In this document: piece after piece, positions 43,666 through 52,702 of the stretch
Numbering within the stretch: the first letter of the stretch is position 1
How the letters are laid out: each line of letters opens with the position of its first letter
NCBI RefSeq assembly: GCF_900177515.1
Contig: NZ_FXAK01000001.1
Span: 186,001-250,000, forward strand
Direction: 5' to 3'
DNA from: Azospirillum oryzae
GTDB taxonomy: Bacteria; Pseudomonadota; Alphaproteobacteria; Azospirillales; Azospirillaceae
DNA length: 64,000 nucleotides
Position numbers and translations under genes: made by a program
Notes under the pieces: model-generated
Seen by the model: only the letters and a program-made list of their open reading frames with translations
The model's database searches: none
Told to the model about the DNA's origin: nothing

Positions 43666-43863
43666 ATGATGGAAAGCATCTTGGTCGGCTTGATCGTCGC
43701 CGCCGCCTTTGCCTGGGTGGCCTGGAGCATCCTGCTGCCGGCATCCTGGCGCAACCGCCTGCGCCGGCTGGCCGGACGGCCGGTCCCGTCACAGGCGGCC
43801 GAAGGCTGCGGGGGTTGTTGCGGCTGCGACGCCGCGACCCCGAAGCGCGGCCGGCACTGCTGA
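43666..43863 (+). CDS. FeoB-associated Cys-rich membrane protein
   Basis: 65 residues. One membrane helix (about 5-27) is followed by a basic linker and a Cys-rich end: EGCGGCCGCDAA (four Cys) and a terminal Cys. This matches the FeoB-associated small Cys-rich proteins encoded after feoB in many proteobacteria, perhaps a metal or iron-sulfur binder. Starts at 43666 or 43669 are possible. It is too short for firm functional claims. Confidence 0.78.
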   Translation: MMESILVGLIVAAAFAWVAWSILLPASWRNRLRRLAGRPVPSQAAEGCGGCCGCDAATPKRGRHC

Positions 43864-43865
43864 AA

Positions 43866-44561
43866 TTACCAACCGGTGGGACAGGCCCGGCAGCCGGTCA
43901 TCAGCGCATCCTGGAAGATGGCAAAGCGCAGCTTGGCTCCGTCCATGTTGGCGCCGGACAGGTTGGACAGCGCCATCTTCGCCTCCTGAAGATTGGCCCC
44001 CTCTAGGCTGGCGCCGGCGAGATTGACCTTGTCGGCGCGGATCGCCTCCAGATTGGCGGCGGTCAGGTCGCTGCCGGTGAAATCGGCGCCGGTGGCGCGG
44101 GCGAATTCCAGATTGGCGCCGCGCAACCGCGCTCCCGACAGGCGGGCGCCCTGCAGGAAGGCGGTGCGCAGGTCGGCGCCGTCCAGAATGGCTCCGGTCA
44201 GGTTGGCGCCACGCAGGTCCGCCTTGCGCAGGTCGGCCCGCATCAGGTTGGCCCCATGCAGATCGGCCCCCGCCAGCGATAGGCCACGCAGATTGCGGTG
44301 CCGCAGGTCCAGATTGGGGCAGACGATCCGCGGCCCGAGCGTACAGCCGTCGACGACGCTCGCCCGCTCCTCCTCGCCGCCGCCGACTGGTTGCGCCGTC
44401 TGGTCGTCCGACGCCGCCGGGATGGCCGCAGTCTCCATTCCCGCTGCGAGCGATGGCGAAACGGGTGCTGAAAGGCCGAGGGTCAGGACGCCCAGGGCAA
44501 AGAGCCGACGGAAGTCATCGGGCCGTTTCCGGCACTGCAGGGTGGCGAAGCGCGACGTCAT
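43866..44561 (-). CDS. Secreted pentapeptide-repeat protein
   Basis: 231 residues. A hydrophobic signal-like stretch (about 18-40, LFALGVLTLGLSAPVSPSLAAG) precedes some 24 pentapeptide repeats of the A(D/N)LXX form (NLRGLSLAGADLHGANLMRAD, etc.). The repeats make a right-handed quadrilateral beta-helix. The C-terminus has a CRAC motif. The role of such exported proteins is unknown. It is convergent with feoB, 2 bases from the Cys-rich gene, and 75 bp downstream of the PQQ dehydrogenase on the same strand. Confidence 0.85.
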   Translation of the reverse strand: MTSRFATLQCRKRPDDFRRLFALGVLTLGLSAPVSPSLAAGMETAAIPAASDDQTAQPVGGGEEERASVVDGCTLGPRIVCPNLDLRHRNLRGLSLAGADLHGANLMRADLRKADLRGANLTGAILDGADLRTAFLQGARLSGARLRGANLEFARATGADFTGSDLTAANLEAIRADKVNLAGASLEGANLQEAKMALSNLSGANMDGAKLRFAIFQDALMTGCRACPTGW

Positions 44562-44636
44562 GATGATGCCTCCGATGAAAGGCGCCGGGGCGGTCTTATG
44601 CCCCGGCGTTCCTTGGTCCGGTTTCTCAGGACCCGG

Positions 44637-46550
44637 TCACTTGGTGCTGGAGACCTTCACGTCGGCCAGCTTGAACACCCAGAAGGAGCCGCCCTGGGTC
44701 ACGCGGGTGGTCAGGTCGGCCAAATCGCCGCCCCACAGCGGCACCGCGCCGCCATAGCCGGTGGTGATGCCGACATACTGCACCCCGTCCTGCTCCCAGG
44801 TGACGGGGGAGGAGACGATCCCCGACCCGGTCTGGAAGTGCCAAAGCTCCTCGCCGGTCTTGGCGTTGAAGGCCTTGACAAAGCCGTCGCCGGTGCCGGT
44901 GAAGACCAGATTGCCGGCGGTGGCCAGCGTGCCGGCCCACAGCGGCAGTTCCTCCTTATGCTCCCAGACGATCTTGCCGGTCTTCGGATCCAGCGCCCGC
45001 AGGCTGCCGACATGGTCGTCGAACATCTTGTGGATGCGGAACCCCATGCCGAGATAGGCCGAGCCGGGGTTGTAGCCGACATGCTCGGTCCAATAATCCT
45101 CCTTCCAATGGTTGGCGGCGATGTAGAACAGCTTGGTGTCCTCGCTGTAGGACATCGGGTTCCAGTTCTTGCCGCCGAGGAAGGGCGGCGACACCTCGAC
45201 CGGCTTGCCGCGCTTCTCGCCTTCGGCCGGCAGCGGCGGACGCTGTCCCTCATTCTCGATGGGACGGCCAGTCTTCAAATCGATGCCCTTGGCCCAGGTG
45301 ATGCCGTCGACGAAGGGGTAGGCGGCGATCACGCTGTTCGGCTTGTTCGGCTCACCGCCGGCCGTCGCCAGCTTGGTCCGGTCGGTGACATAGAAGAAGC
45401 CGTTGCGGTCGGCATGCGCCGTCGCCTTCACCGTCTTGCCGGCGGCGTCGGTATAGTCGAACAGCACCAGCTCGTTGTTGCCGGAGAAGTCCCAGGTGTC
45501 GTTCGGCGTGTGCTGATAGAAGCCCTTCAGCTCGCCGGTGGTCGGATCGACATAGGCTTGGCCCGAGGTGTAGAGGCTGTCGCCCGGCCAGCGCGCCCAG
45601 CCGTTCCATGGCGCCGGGTTGCCGGTGCCGATGACGATGGTGTTGGTCTCGACGTCGAAGGTGGCGCTCTGCCACGGCGCACCGCCGCCATGGTTCCAGG
45701 CCTCCACCAGATTGCCGTCCTTGTCGCGCGGCCAGGAGGGGGCCTTGTCGCTGCCGGTCGGTGTGCTGTCCTTGCCGTTCAGCCGGCCCATGTGGCCTTC
45801 GACCAGCGGACGCATCCAGATTTCCTCGCCGGTGTCGGGATCGCGGGCGAACAGCCGCCCGACCACGCCGAATTCGTCGCCGGACGAGCCGTGGATCAGC
45901 AGAACCTTGCCGGTCTTCTGGTCCTTCACGATGGTCGGCGCGCCGGTCATCGTGTAGCCGACCTTGTGATCGGCGAACTTCTTCTTCCAGACGACCTTGC
46001 CTGTGTCCTTGTTCAGCGCGACGATGGAGGCGTCGAGCGTTCCGAAGAACAGCTTGTCACCATAGATCGCCGCACCGCGGTTGACCACGTCGCAGCAGGG
46101 ACGGATGTCGTCGGGCAGGCGGTGGGCATAGCTCCACAGCCGCTTGCCGGTCTTGGCGTCCAGCGCGAACATCCGCGAATAGGAGGCGGTGACGTAGATG
46201 ACGCCGTCATGGACCAGCGCCTGGGTCTCCTGCCCGCGCTGCTTCTCATCGCCGAAGGAGAAGGACCAGGCCGGAACCAGACGCGACACGCTCTCGGCAT
46301 TGATCTGCTTCAGCGGGCTGAAACGCTTGCCTTCCACTCCCATGCCGTACATCAGCACGTCGCCGGTGTTCTTCGCATCGTTGGCGATGGCGTCCCAAGT
46401 GACCTCGGAGGCCAGCGCCGGCCCCGCCGGAGCCGCGGCCAGGAACAGCGCGGCGATCACGCCGGCGACTCCTGCCAGATGGACCCGGCGGCGCGGCTTG
46501 GTGCCGGAATTGGTGCTGCCCGCAGATGTGCTGTAGGACGAAAGTGTCAT
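44637..46550 (-). CDS. PQQ-dependent methanol/ethanol-type alcohol dehydrogenase
   Basis: 637 residues including a Sec signal (AGVIAALFLAAA, cleaved near ALA-SE). The eight-bladed propeller is evident from repeated AxDxxTGxxxW motifs. The PQQ-stacking vicinal disulfide is Cys152-Cys153. The metal/catalytic residues correspond to Glu226, Asn311 and Asp354 (WDFSGN). At Asp+2 this protein has Ser356; lanthanide-dependent XoxF-type enzymes have Asp there, so a Ca2+-dependent ExaA/PedE-like enzyme is more likely. It acts in the periplasm with cytochrome c. Start 46550 follows GGGGGAAACGC. No cytochrome c550 or pqq genes are nearby. Confidence 0.9.
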   Translation of the reverse strand: MTLSSYSTSAGSTNSGTKPRRRVHLAGVAGVIAALFLAAAPAGPALASEVTWDAIANDAKNTGDVLMYGMGVEGKRFSPLKQINAESVSRLVPAWSFSFGDEKQRGQETQALVHDGVIYVTASYSRMFALDAKTGKRLWSYAHRLPDDIRPCCDVVNRGAAIYGDKLFFGTLDASIVALNKDTGKVVWKKKFADHKVGYTMTGAPTIVKDQKTGKVLLIHGSSGDEFGVVGRLFARDPDTGEEIWMRPLVEGHMGRLNGKDSTPTGSDKAPSWPRDKDGNLVEAWNHGGGAPWQSATFDVETNTIVIGTGNPAPWNGWARWPGDSLYTSGQAYVDPTTGELKGFYQHTPNDTWDFSGNNELVLFDYTDAAGKTVKATAHADRNGFFYVTDRTKLATAGGEPNKPNSVIAAYPFVDGITWAKGIDLKTGRPIENEGQRPPLPAEGEKRGKPVEVSPPFLGGKNWNPMSYSEDTKLFYIAANHWKEDYWTEHVGYNPGSAYLGMGFRIHKMFDDHVGSLRALDPKTGKIVWEHKEELPLWAGTLATAGNLVFTGTGDGFVKAFNAKTGEELWHFQTGSGIVSSPVTWEQDGVQYVGITTGYGGAVPLWGGDLADLTTRVTQGGSFWVFKLADVKVSSTK

Positions 46551-47036
46551 GCGTTTCCCCCGATGATTGGCCGCCAAGCGGCGTTCGTGTCGTCCGCCGC
46601 AAAGCGGCGGCGATACCGCCACGCCGGCTTGTTCCCGATTCCGCGGACGGCGGGAGGCGATGCCGCCCGCGGGACCGGAAAAGCCGAACGTGACGATGTC
46701 GTGCCAGAAGGGTCGTGCCAGAAGGCCGTTGCTTTCTGAGCGGCAGGACCTTTTCAAAGCCGGTCTGTGCATCCCGCCCGGCGCACAGCACCTTGTCTTG
46801 CCACGTCCAATAGTCTCTCCCCCGGCGGCATGGTTCCATTCGACAATCCGGGGAAGAACTTCTTGACGGTGAGCCATGACGACATCCCGGCCGGACCAGG
46901 ATTTTTTCCCGTCCGCCGATGCGGAACGTACAAATCCACATCGGCAGCATCATTCGATTGTCCGAAGGGCGGATGGCGTCCGATCCGATGGATCGACTAA
47001 CATTCCGTCATTGGTCTTATTGCGGAGTGGGCGGCG
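46551..47036. promoter_or_regulatory. Divergent control region between PQQ dehydrogenase and sensor kinase
   Basis: 486 bases without a gene of recognised type. It must hold the promoters of the dehydrogenase (minus) and the kinase/regulator operon (plus). A sigma-54 consensus was examined: TGGCAAGACAAGGTGCT on the minus strand near 46795 has the GG and GC elements one base out of register. No NarL-type heptamer pair was found. Confidence 0.3.
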
Positions 47037-48371
47037 GTGTCGTTGAGGCTGCGCATCCTGGCCCTGATCGGGCTTTTCCTGCTGCTGATGGCGGCGGCCG
47101 GCGGGGCGGTGATGGTCGCCAACGCCCGCGATGCCGTCCGGGCGGAAATGGCATCCGCCCTCGAGTTGGGCGGCGCGCTGGGACTGGCGATGGCGGAGCG
47201 CGGGGAGATGCCCGGCGGCATCGGCATCCTGAACGGGATGGGGTTGCGCCACCTTCGCTTCATCGGACCCGACGGGTTGCCGCAGCCGGAACCGGCGGAA
47301 CGGCGGGCGCCGGACTGGTTCGCCGCGCTGATCGGCGGTGAGCCGCTGGAACGGCGGCTGGACACGGGCGAACTTGGCGGCGATCTGCGCATCGTCGCCG
47401 AGCCCTGGGACGAGATTGCCGAGGTTTGGGAGGATATGAGCGATCTCGCCGCGGCGATGCTGGCGGTCGGGCTGCTGCTGATGGCGGCCGCCCACCTCGC
47501 GGTCGGGCGCGCCCTGGCTCCGCTGTCGCGGCTGGAAGCGGGGGTGGAGCGGCTGCGCGCCGGCGACTATGCCTTCGCTGTCGACGGTCGCGGCGTGCCC
47601 GAACTCGACCGGCTGGGAGCCGGCATCGCCGCCCTGGCCGACGGGCTGGCGGCGGCGGAGCGGGAGAACCGGCAGGCCGGCCAGCGGATCGTCGCCGCGC
47701 AGGATGCCGAACGGCGGGAGATCGCCCGCGAAATCCACGACGAACTCGGCGCCGCCCTGTTCGCGATCAAGGTCGATGCCGGCCGCATCCTGCGCCTGCG
47801 CGACGGCGCTGCCGACAGCGAAGCCGCCGAACGTGCGGCCAAGATCCTGGACACGGCGGCGGAGGTCCACCGGCTGAGCCGCCGCATCCTGGCCCGCCTG
47901 CGCCCCGCCCTGCTCGACCAACTGCCGCTGAGCGAGGCGCTGGCCGAACTGACCGGAGAGTGGATGCGGCGCCAGCCCGACATCGCCGTGACGCTGACCA
48001 TCGAACCGCCGGCGGCGATGGCCGATCTCGACGGCTGCGACGAGGTGCTGCGGCTGACCGTCTACCGGCTGGTTCAGGAATCCCTGGTCAACGCCTTTCG
48101 CCACGCCGCGCCGTCTGCCGTCGCGGTCGCCCTGCGGATCGACCCCGACATGGTCGAGATCACCATAATCGACGACGGCCCGGGCCTGCCGAGCGGCGGG
48201 GATGCGGGGAAAAGCGGCTTCGGCATTTCCGGCATGGCGGAACGGGTCCGTACGCTTGGAGGCACCCTGGCGATCGGAACCGCGGCCGGCGGCGGCACCC
48301 GCGTATCGGCCCGCCTGTGCCGCCCGGCCCTTTCGCCATCCTCCCCGCCCGCATTGGAGCGTATGACGTGA
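47037..48371 (+). CDS. NarL/UhpB-type sensor histidine kinase (HisKA_3)
   Basis: 444 residues with a GTG start. Membrane helix 1 is IALIGLFLLLMAAAGG near the N-terminus. A short periplasmic loop (about 25-135) and helix 2 (LAAAMLAVGLLLMAAAHLAV) are followed by a HAMP domain. Then comes the HisKA_3 dimerisation motif with the phosphorylated His in REIHDELGAALFAIK, and the HATPase with DDGPG. The same arrangement controls alcohol oxidation in ExaDE/EraSR systems, and the divergent gene is a PQQ dehydrogenase. It overlaps the regulator gene by four bases. Confidence 0.87.
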   Translation: MSLRLRILALIGLFLLLMAAAGGAVMVANARDAVRAEMASALELGGALGLAMAERGEMPGGIGILNGMGLRHLRFIGPDGLPQPEPAERRAPDWFAALIGGEPLERRLDTGELGGDLRIVAEPWDEIAEVWEDMSDLAAAMLAVGLLLMAAAHLAVGRALAPLSRLEAGVERLRAGDYAFAVDGRGVPELDRLGAGIAALADGLAAAERENRQAGQRIVAAQDAERREIAREIHDELGAALFAIKVDAGRILRLRDGAADSEAAERAAKILDTAAEVHRLSRRILARLRPALLDQLPLSEALAELTGEWMRRQPDIAVTLTIEPPAAMADLDGCDEVLRLTVYRLVQESLVNAFRHAAPSAVAVALRIDPDMVEITIIDDGPGLPSGGDAGKSGFGISGMAERVRTLGGTLAIGTAAGGGTRVSARLCRPALSPSSPPALERMT

Positions 48372-49000
48372 CCCGTACCATTCTTCTGGTCGACGACCAC
48401 CCCATCGTCCGGGCCGGCTGCCAGCGCCTGCTGGCCGAAGCGGCGCTCGGCCGCGTGGTCGAGGCGGAGGATGTCGGCAGCGCGCTGGCGCTGTGGCGGG
48501 CGGAGCGGCCAGATGTCGTCGTCCTCGACCTCAACATACCGGGTGACGGCGGCGGCATGGCGGTGCTGCGCAGCATCCGCGAGGAAACCCCGGCGGTGCC
48601 CGTCCTGATTTTCAGCATGCATGAGGATCCGGCCATCGCCGCCCGTGCACTGAAGGCCGGAGCCAGGGGCTATGTCACCAAGAACGACGCGCCCGACAGC
48701 CTCGCCTCCGCCATCGGCACGGTACTGGCCGGGCGCATCCATCTGGACAGCGGCCTTGCCCGCGATCTGGCGCTGATGACCCTGATGCCGCCATCCGACC
48801 CGCTGGCCGGACTGACCCAGCGCGAACGGGAAATCCTGGGGCTGGTCGGACGCGGACTGACTACGGCGGCCATCGCGGAGCGGTTGGGGATCAGTCAGAA
48901 GACGGTGGCCAACAGCTGCACCCAGATCAAGGACAAGCTGGGCGCCGACAGCACCCGCGCCCTGATCCGCATCGCCATCGACAACGGTCTGGCCGCCTGA
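48368..49000 (+). CDS. NarL/FixJ-type (LuxR-HTH) response regulator
   Basis: 210 residues with a GTG start that overlaps the kinase stop (GTGA). The receiver domain has VDDHPIV and the phosphoacceptor in VVVLDLNIP; the Thr/Lys switch is YVTKND. The LuxR HTH reads LTQREREILGLVGRGLTTAAIAERLGIS then QKTVANSC. It should bind DNA when phosphorylated by the cognate kinase and could activate the adjacent PQQ dehydrogenase gene. The regulon is inferred from gene order only. Confidence 0.9.
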   Translation: MTRTILLVDDHPIVRAGCQRLLAEAALGRVVEAEDVGSALALWRAERPDVVVLDLNIPGDGGGMAVLRSIREETPAVPVLIFSMHEDPAIAARALKAGARGYVTKNDAPDSLASAIGTVLAGRIHLDSGLARDLALMTLMPPSDPLAGLTQREREILGLVGRGLTTAAIAERLGISQKTVANSCTQIKDKLGADSTRALIRIAIDNGLAA

Positions 49001-49021
49001 AGGCTTTGAACTGGGGACCGC

Positions 49022-49477
49022 TCAGCCGCCCTTTGCCAGCGCCCGGCGGAAGGCATCCAGCGTCTCGGCGCTGACATGATGCTCGATGCCCTCGGCATCG
49101 ATCCGCGCGGTGTCGGCGCTGACGCCGAGAGAGCGGAGGAAGGCCACCACCGTCTGGTGCCGTTCGCGGCTTTCCTCGGCAATCCTGCGGCCGGCGTCGG
49201 TCAGGAACACGGCACGGTAGGGCTTGCGGTAGACCAGCCCCTCGGCCGCCAGCCGGTCCAGCATGCGGGCGACGGTGGGCTGCGCCACGCCCAGCCGCGC
49301 GGCGATGTCGACCTGCCGCGCCTCCTGCCCGCTTTCGATCAGGTCGGCGATCAGCTCCACATAATCCTCGGCGAGGGCGGAGCGCTGCGCCTCCCGTGTC
49401 TTGCGGAAGCCTTCGGCATGGAGTTCGGCATCGGGCAGCGCCGTCTCGGCCGGCGCATCGCCTTCCCTGACCGTCAC
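49022..49477 (-). CDS. mntR: Manganese-responsive regulator MntR (DtxR family)
   Basis: 151 residues. The winged HTH reads [27 protein letters not shown], and the C-terminal metal-binding helices carry E, H and D residues ([27 protein letters not shown]). Length and pattern match MntR of E. coli type (155 aa) rather than IdeR, which has an extra SH3 domain. It binds Mn2+ and represses mntH. The mntR-mntH gap contains an MntR-like palindrome. Confidence 0.88.
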   Translation of the reverse strand: MTVREGDAPAETALPDAELHAEGFRKTREAQRSALAEDYVELIADLIESGQEARQVDIAARLGVAQPTVARMLDRLAAEGLVYRKPYRAVFLTDAGRRIAEESRERHQTVVAFLRSLGVSADTARIDAEGIEHHVSAETLDAFRRALAKGG

Positions 49478-49508
49478 GCTTCACCCCCGGAAAAGTTTGG
49501 TTCCGGAA

Positions 49509-49528
49509 AGTATAGCATCTTGCATACT
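49509..49528. promoter_or_regulatory. MntR-like box in the mntR/mntH gap
   Basis: AGTATAGCA-TC-TTGCATACT is an imperfect inverted repeat with a TATAGCA arm like the E. coli MntR site (ATAGCATATGCTAT core). It lies 31 bp upstream of mntR and 61 bp upstream of mntH, in an A/T-rich island, so one site could repress both. Confidence 0.55.
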
Positions 49529-49589
49529 CGATGTCGCGGTACATACTTGATTGATACCAGTTTGCAATTCGGCCGGGAGCCACACGCCG

Positions 49590-50948
49590 ATGTCGGAAGC
49601 CGAAGCCGCCGTGCCGCCCCCCAGCGCCTGGAGATACTCCAGCCAGGACGGGGACGGCCGGCTAAGCCTGCCGGAGGTCCATGCCTCCATCGCGGTACCG
49701 CAGGGCGGCCTGTGGCTGCGCCGGCTGCTGGCCTTCGCCGGGCCGGGCTACATGGTGTCGGTCGGCTACATGGACCCCGGCAACTGGGCGACCGATCTCG
49801 CCGGCGGGTCGCAGTTCGGCTACACGCTGCTGTCCGTCATCATGCTGTCCAACCTGATGGCGATCCTGCTGCAGTCGCTGGCGGCGCGGCTGGGCATCGT
49901 CACCGGGCGCGATCTGGCCCAGGCCTGCCGCGACCATTACCCCCGCCCGATCAACCTGACGCTGTGGGTGGCGTGCGAGGCGGCGATCATCGCCTGCGAC
50001 CTTGCCGAGGTCATCGGCACCGCCATCGCGCTGAACCTGCTGTTCGGCATCCCGCTGATCGGCGGCGCCCTGATCACCGCGCTCGACGCCTTCCTGGTGC
50101 TGCTGCTGATGCAGCGGGGCTTCCGCTATCTGGAGGCCTTCGTCATCGCCCTGCTGACCATCATCGCCGGCTGCTTCCTGGTGCAGATCGTCGCCGCCGC
50201 GCCGCCGGTCGCCGCCGTGCTCAACGGTTTCATCCCGACGGCGGAGGTGGTGACCAACCCCGGCATGCTCTATGTCGCCATCGGCATCCTGGGCGCCACC
50301 GTGATGCCGCACAACCTCTACCTCCACTCCTCCATCGTGCAGACCCGCGCCTATCCGCGGACGGAGGAGGGGCGGCGCGACGCCATCACCTGGGCCACCA
50401 TCGACAGCACCATCGCGCTGATGCTGGCCCTGTTCGTCAACGCCGCCATCCTGATCCTGGCCGCCAGCGTCTTCCACGGCAGCGGCCATACCGAGGTGGC
50501 GGAGATCGGCGAGGCGTTCGAACTGCTGTCGCCGCTGCTGGGCCTGGGTATCGCCTCCACCCTGTTCGCCGTGGCGCTGCTGGCGTCGGGCCTCAACTCC
50601 ACCGTGACGGCGACGCTGGCCGGGCAGATCGTGATGGAGGGGTTCCTGCGGCTTCGCCTGCCGCACTGGGCGCGCCGGCTGCTGACCCGCGGGCTCGCCA
50701 TCATCCCGGTGGTGGTGGTGACGGCGCTCTATGGCGAAAGCGGCACGGCGCAGCTGCTGGTGTTCAGTCAGGTCGTGCTGTCGATGCAGCTTCCCTTCGC
50801 AGTCATTCCGCTGGTCCGCTTCGTCACCGACCGCGGCAAGATGGGCAGCTTCGCCGTTCCCGGCTGGATCGCCGGCCTGTCCTGGATCGTCGCCGGCATC
50901 ATCGTCGTGCTGAACCTGAAACTGCTCTACGACACGGTTCTCGGCTGA
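49590..50948 (+). CDS. mntH: Nramp-family Mn2+/H+ symporter MntH
   Basis: 452 residues. The DPGNW motif (helix 1, metal ligands Asp and Asn) and the MPHNLYLHS motif of helix 6 are both present. Eleven membrane helices fit the LeuT-like fold. It imports Mn2+ driven by protons. The start at 49590 has GGGAG upstream; the first 40 residues form a hydrophilic tail. It is divergent from mntR, which likely represses it when Mn2+ is plentiful. Confidence 0.92.
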   Translation: MSEAEAAVPPPSAWRYSSQDGDGRLSLPEVHASIAVPQGGLWLRRLLAFAGPGYMVSVGYMDPGNWATDLAGGSQFGYTLLSVIMLSNLMAILLQSLAARLGIVTGRDLAQACRDHYPRPINLTLWVACEAAIIACDLAEVIGTAIALNLLFGIPLIGGALITALDAFLVLLLMQRGFRYLEAFVIALLTIIAGCFLVQIVAAAPPVAAVLNGFIPTAEVVTNPGMLYVAIGILGATVMPHNLYLHSSIVQTRAYPRTEEGRRDAITWATIDSTIALMLALFVNAAILILAASVFHGSGHTEVAEIGEAFELLSPLLGLGIASTLFAVALLASGLNSTVTATLAGQIVMEGFLRLRLPHWARRLLTRGLAIIPVVVVTALYGESGTAQLLVFSQVVLSMQLPFAVIPLVRFVTDRGKMGSFAVPGWIAGLSWIVAGIIVVLNLKLLYDTVLG

Positions 50949-51026
50949 TCGCCGTTGTGCAATTGAATGGATGCTTTATCTGAGGGAAAGTCCCGTTCGC
51001 TTGCGCGCCATCGCGGAGGACCAGAG

Positions 51027-51461
51027 ATGACCAAAGGCCGGCGTCCGACGATTTGGGCCCTGCGCGGCGGGTGCCTCGCCGCCGCCCTGCTGGCGGGTTC
51101 CTGCGCCAACCCGCAGGCGGAACTGGCGCTGCGCGCGCCCGCGGCGATGGTCGGCATGAGCAAGGCCGCCCTGCTGTCCTGTGCCGGGGTGCCGGAACGC
51201 TCGGCCGTCGCCGGCGATGCGGAGTATCTGGTCTATACCCGCCGACAGACACTGGTCGACCGCGATGTGGATTGGGAGCCCAGCCCCTGGCTCGGCCCCC
51301 GCGGCCCGATGCTGTGGCAGCCCGACGTGACCACCTGGTCGCGCACCTACAGCTGCGAAGCCACCTTCGAACTGCATGGCGGGCAGGTCACTGCCGTCCG
51401 CTACAACGACCGACGCGATCCCACGCTCTGCTACCAGATCGTCGGGAATTGCGTGCGGTAG
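51027..51461 (+). CDS. Small secreted protein (probable lipoprotein), unrecognised
   Basis: 144 residues. The signal region CLAAALLAGSCAN has a near-lipobox (AGSC, with Ala where Leu is usual). The rest has 'GMSKAALLSCAGVPERS' which echoes the SmpA/OmlA helix (GMs...l..caG.P), so it may belong to that fold group. Three further Cys (SYSCEATF, LCYQIVGNC) could form disulfides. RBS GGAGGA at a good distance. No genomic context suggests a task. Confidence 0.65.
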   Translation: MTKGRRPTIWALRGGCLAAALLAGSCANPQAELALRAPAAMVGMSKAALLSCAGVPERSAVAGDAEYLVYTRRQTLVDRDVDWEPSPWLGPRGPMLWQPDVTTWSRTYSCEATFELHGGQVTAVRYNDRRDPTLCYQIVGNCVR

Positions 51462-51650
51462 GAGCTGGCTGGCGGCGAACGCCCTGCCGTCCGCGCAAGG
51501 CTCCCTCTCCCCCGCCGATTCCGGTTGGCATGCGCCCATTGGCATGAGCCTATGTGACTTTCCGGAGATCATCTTGTGATTGGCTGCGCCGGACGGGCCG
51601 GGCGGCTATGCTCCCCGCCGCGGTGAAGGATCGAGAGCGGGGGGAGAGGC

Positions 51651-52028
51651 ATGGCGACCAGACGGCGGAAGCTGCCACGCAAGCGCAAGGGACGGCAGGT
51701 GACCGCGGTTCGCGGAGCGGCGGCGGAGCCGATCAACACCGGCCGGCCGTCGCAAGGCGGTCTGACCACCGCCGTGAGAGGGACGGCGGCGGCCACGGCC
51801 AAGGCGGCCAAGGCTCGCGGCCGGGTGCGCTACGTGCCTACCCCCGATGCCGCCGCTGGCCGCTTCCTCAGCCCAGAACAGCAATTTCTGCTGAAGAAGC
51901 GGCGCGAGGCGGAACAGCGCGAGGCCAAGGACCGCCGCACCGCGATTGCCATCATCCTGGTGCTGGTCCTGCTGGCGGCCGGGGCGGTCGCTGGTCTGGT
52001 CTGGCTCTGGCGCTCGTCAGCGCTTTGA
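51651..52028 (+). CDS. Small basic single-pass membrane protein, unrecognised
   Basis: 125 residues with a strong ribosome site (GGGGAGAGGC). The N-terminus is Arg/Lys-rich (MATRRRKLPRKRKGR). A middle Ala/Thr stretch, FLSPEQQFLLKKRREAEQREAKDRR (a charged helix) and a C-terminal membrane helix (AIAIILVLVLLAAGAVAGLVWLW) follow. It looks like a tail-anchored protein with a large basic cytoplasmic part, perhaps binding nucleic acid. Not recognised. Confidence 0.55.
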   Translation: MATRRRKLPRKRKGRQVTAVRGAAAEPINTGRPSQGGLTTAVRGTAAATAKAAKARGRVRYVPTPDAAAGRFLSPEQQFLLKKRREAEQREAKDRRTAIAIILVLVLLAAGAVAGLVWLWRSSAL

Positions 52029-52069
52029 CCTCGGCGCTTTGACCTGAACGCCGCCTGCCCTGCCGACCG

Positions 52070-52606
52070 TCAGTGCGTCGCCCCGGCCAGCGCGGCGGCA
52101 TAGCGCTCCGCCAGCAGCGGGCTCGCGGCAGCGCAGGCTTCGGCGACGAGGCGGGATCCCTCGACATAGGCATCGGCCCGCTCGACGCTCCACGACAGCG
52201 GGCGTTCGACCGCCAGCGCCTGCAGGATCGAGATCTGCTCGGCCAGTTTGATGCGCTTGGCGCCCTCCGGCGCGGCCGCGAGGCGCGCGGCCTGGATCGC
52301 CTTGCGCTCGGAAATCGCCTTGCCGACATCCTCCGGCGCGTCGCTGACCGCCGCGACGAGGTCGGCGACCTCCCGGCCGAACCGGTCGGCCAGATCGTCG
52401 ACGGTGGTCAGCCCGTCCTCGACGGCATCATGCAGCCAGGCCGCGGCGATCTCGGCCGGGCTGCCGCCGGCCTGCGACACCAGCTCCGCCGTTTCCGACA
52501 GGTGCGACACGAAGGGCGTGCGCGCCCGGTCGGGCCGATAGGTGCCTTCGTGCAGGGCCGCCGCGTGACGCAGTGCCGCGACGATCACTTCCTTGTCCAT
52601 GGACAT
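52070..52606 (-). CDS. HD-domain (RelA/SpoT-like) phosphohydrolase, MESH1-type
   Basis: 178 residues, a single HD domain. His35 (FVSHLSETAEL), the HD doublet H59-D60 in WLHDAVEDG, and the later E/D residues match the SpoT-like (p)ppGpp hydrolase or MESH1 group. The domain stands alone without synthetase, TGS or ACT parts. The family hydrolyses (p)ppGpp or related nucleotides, but small HD proteins may act on other substrates. It is separated from its neighbours, with no operon. Confidence 0.8.
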   Translation of the reverse strand: MSMDKEVIVAALRHAAALHEGTYRPDRARTPFVSHLSETAELVSQAGGSPAEIAAAWLHDAVEDGLTTVDDLADRFGREVADLVAAVSDAPEDVGKAISERKAIQAARLAAAPEGAKRIKLAEQISILQALAVERPLSWSVERADAYVEGSRLVAEACAAASPLLAERYAAALAGATH

Positions 52607-52702
52607 GTATTCTCCTCCGCGCCGCGGACGGGCGAAGGCCTTGGCCCGCCCGCGCGGCGACTGTCCGCAAAAGGCCCGTTCGCCGGGCCCGGCCGATTCC
52701 GT

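Noticed and set aside
46780..46810. Possible sigma-54 promoter for the PQQ dehydrogenase
   Set aside because: The GG and GC elements on the minus strand are one base out of the needed spacing.
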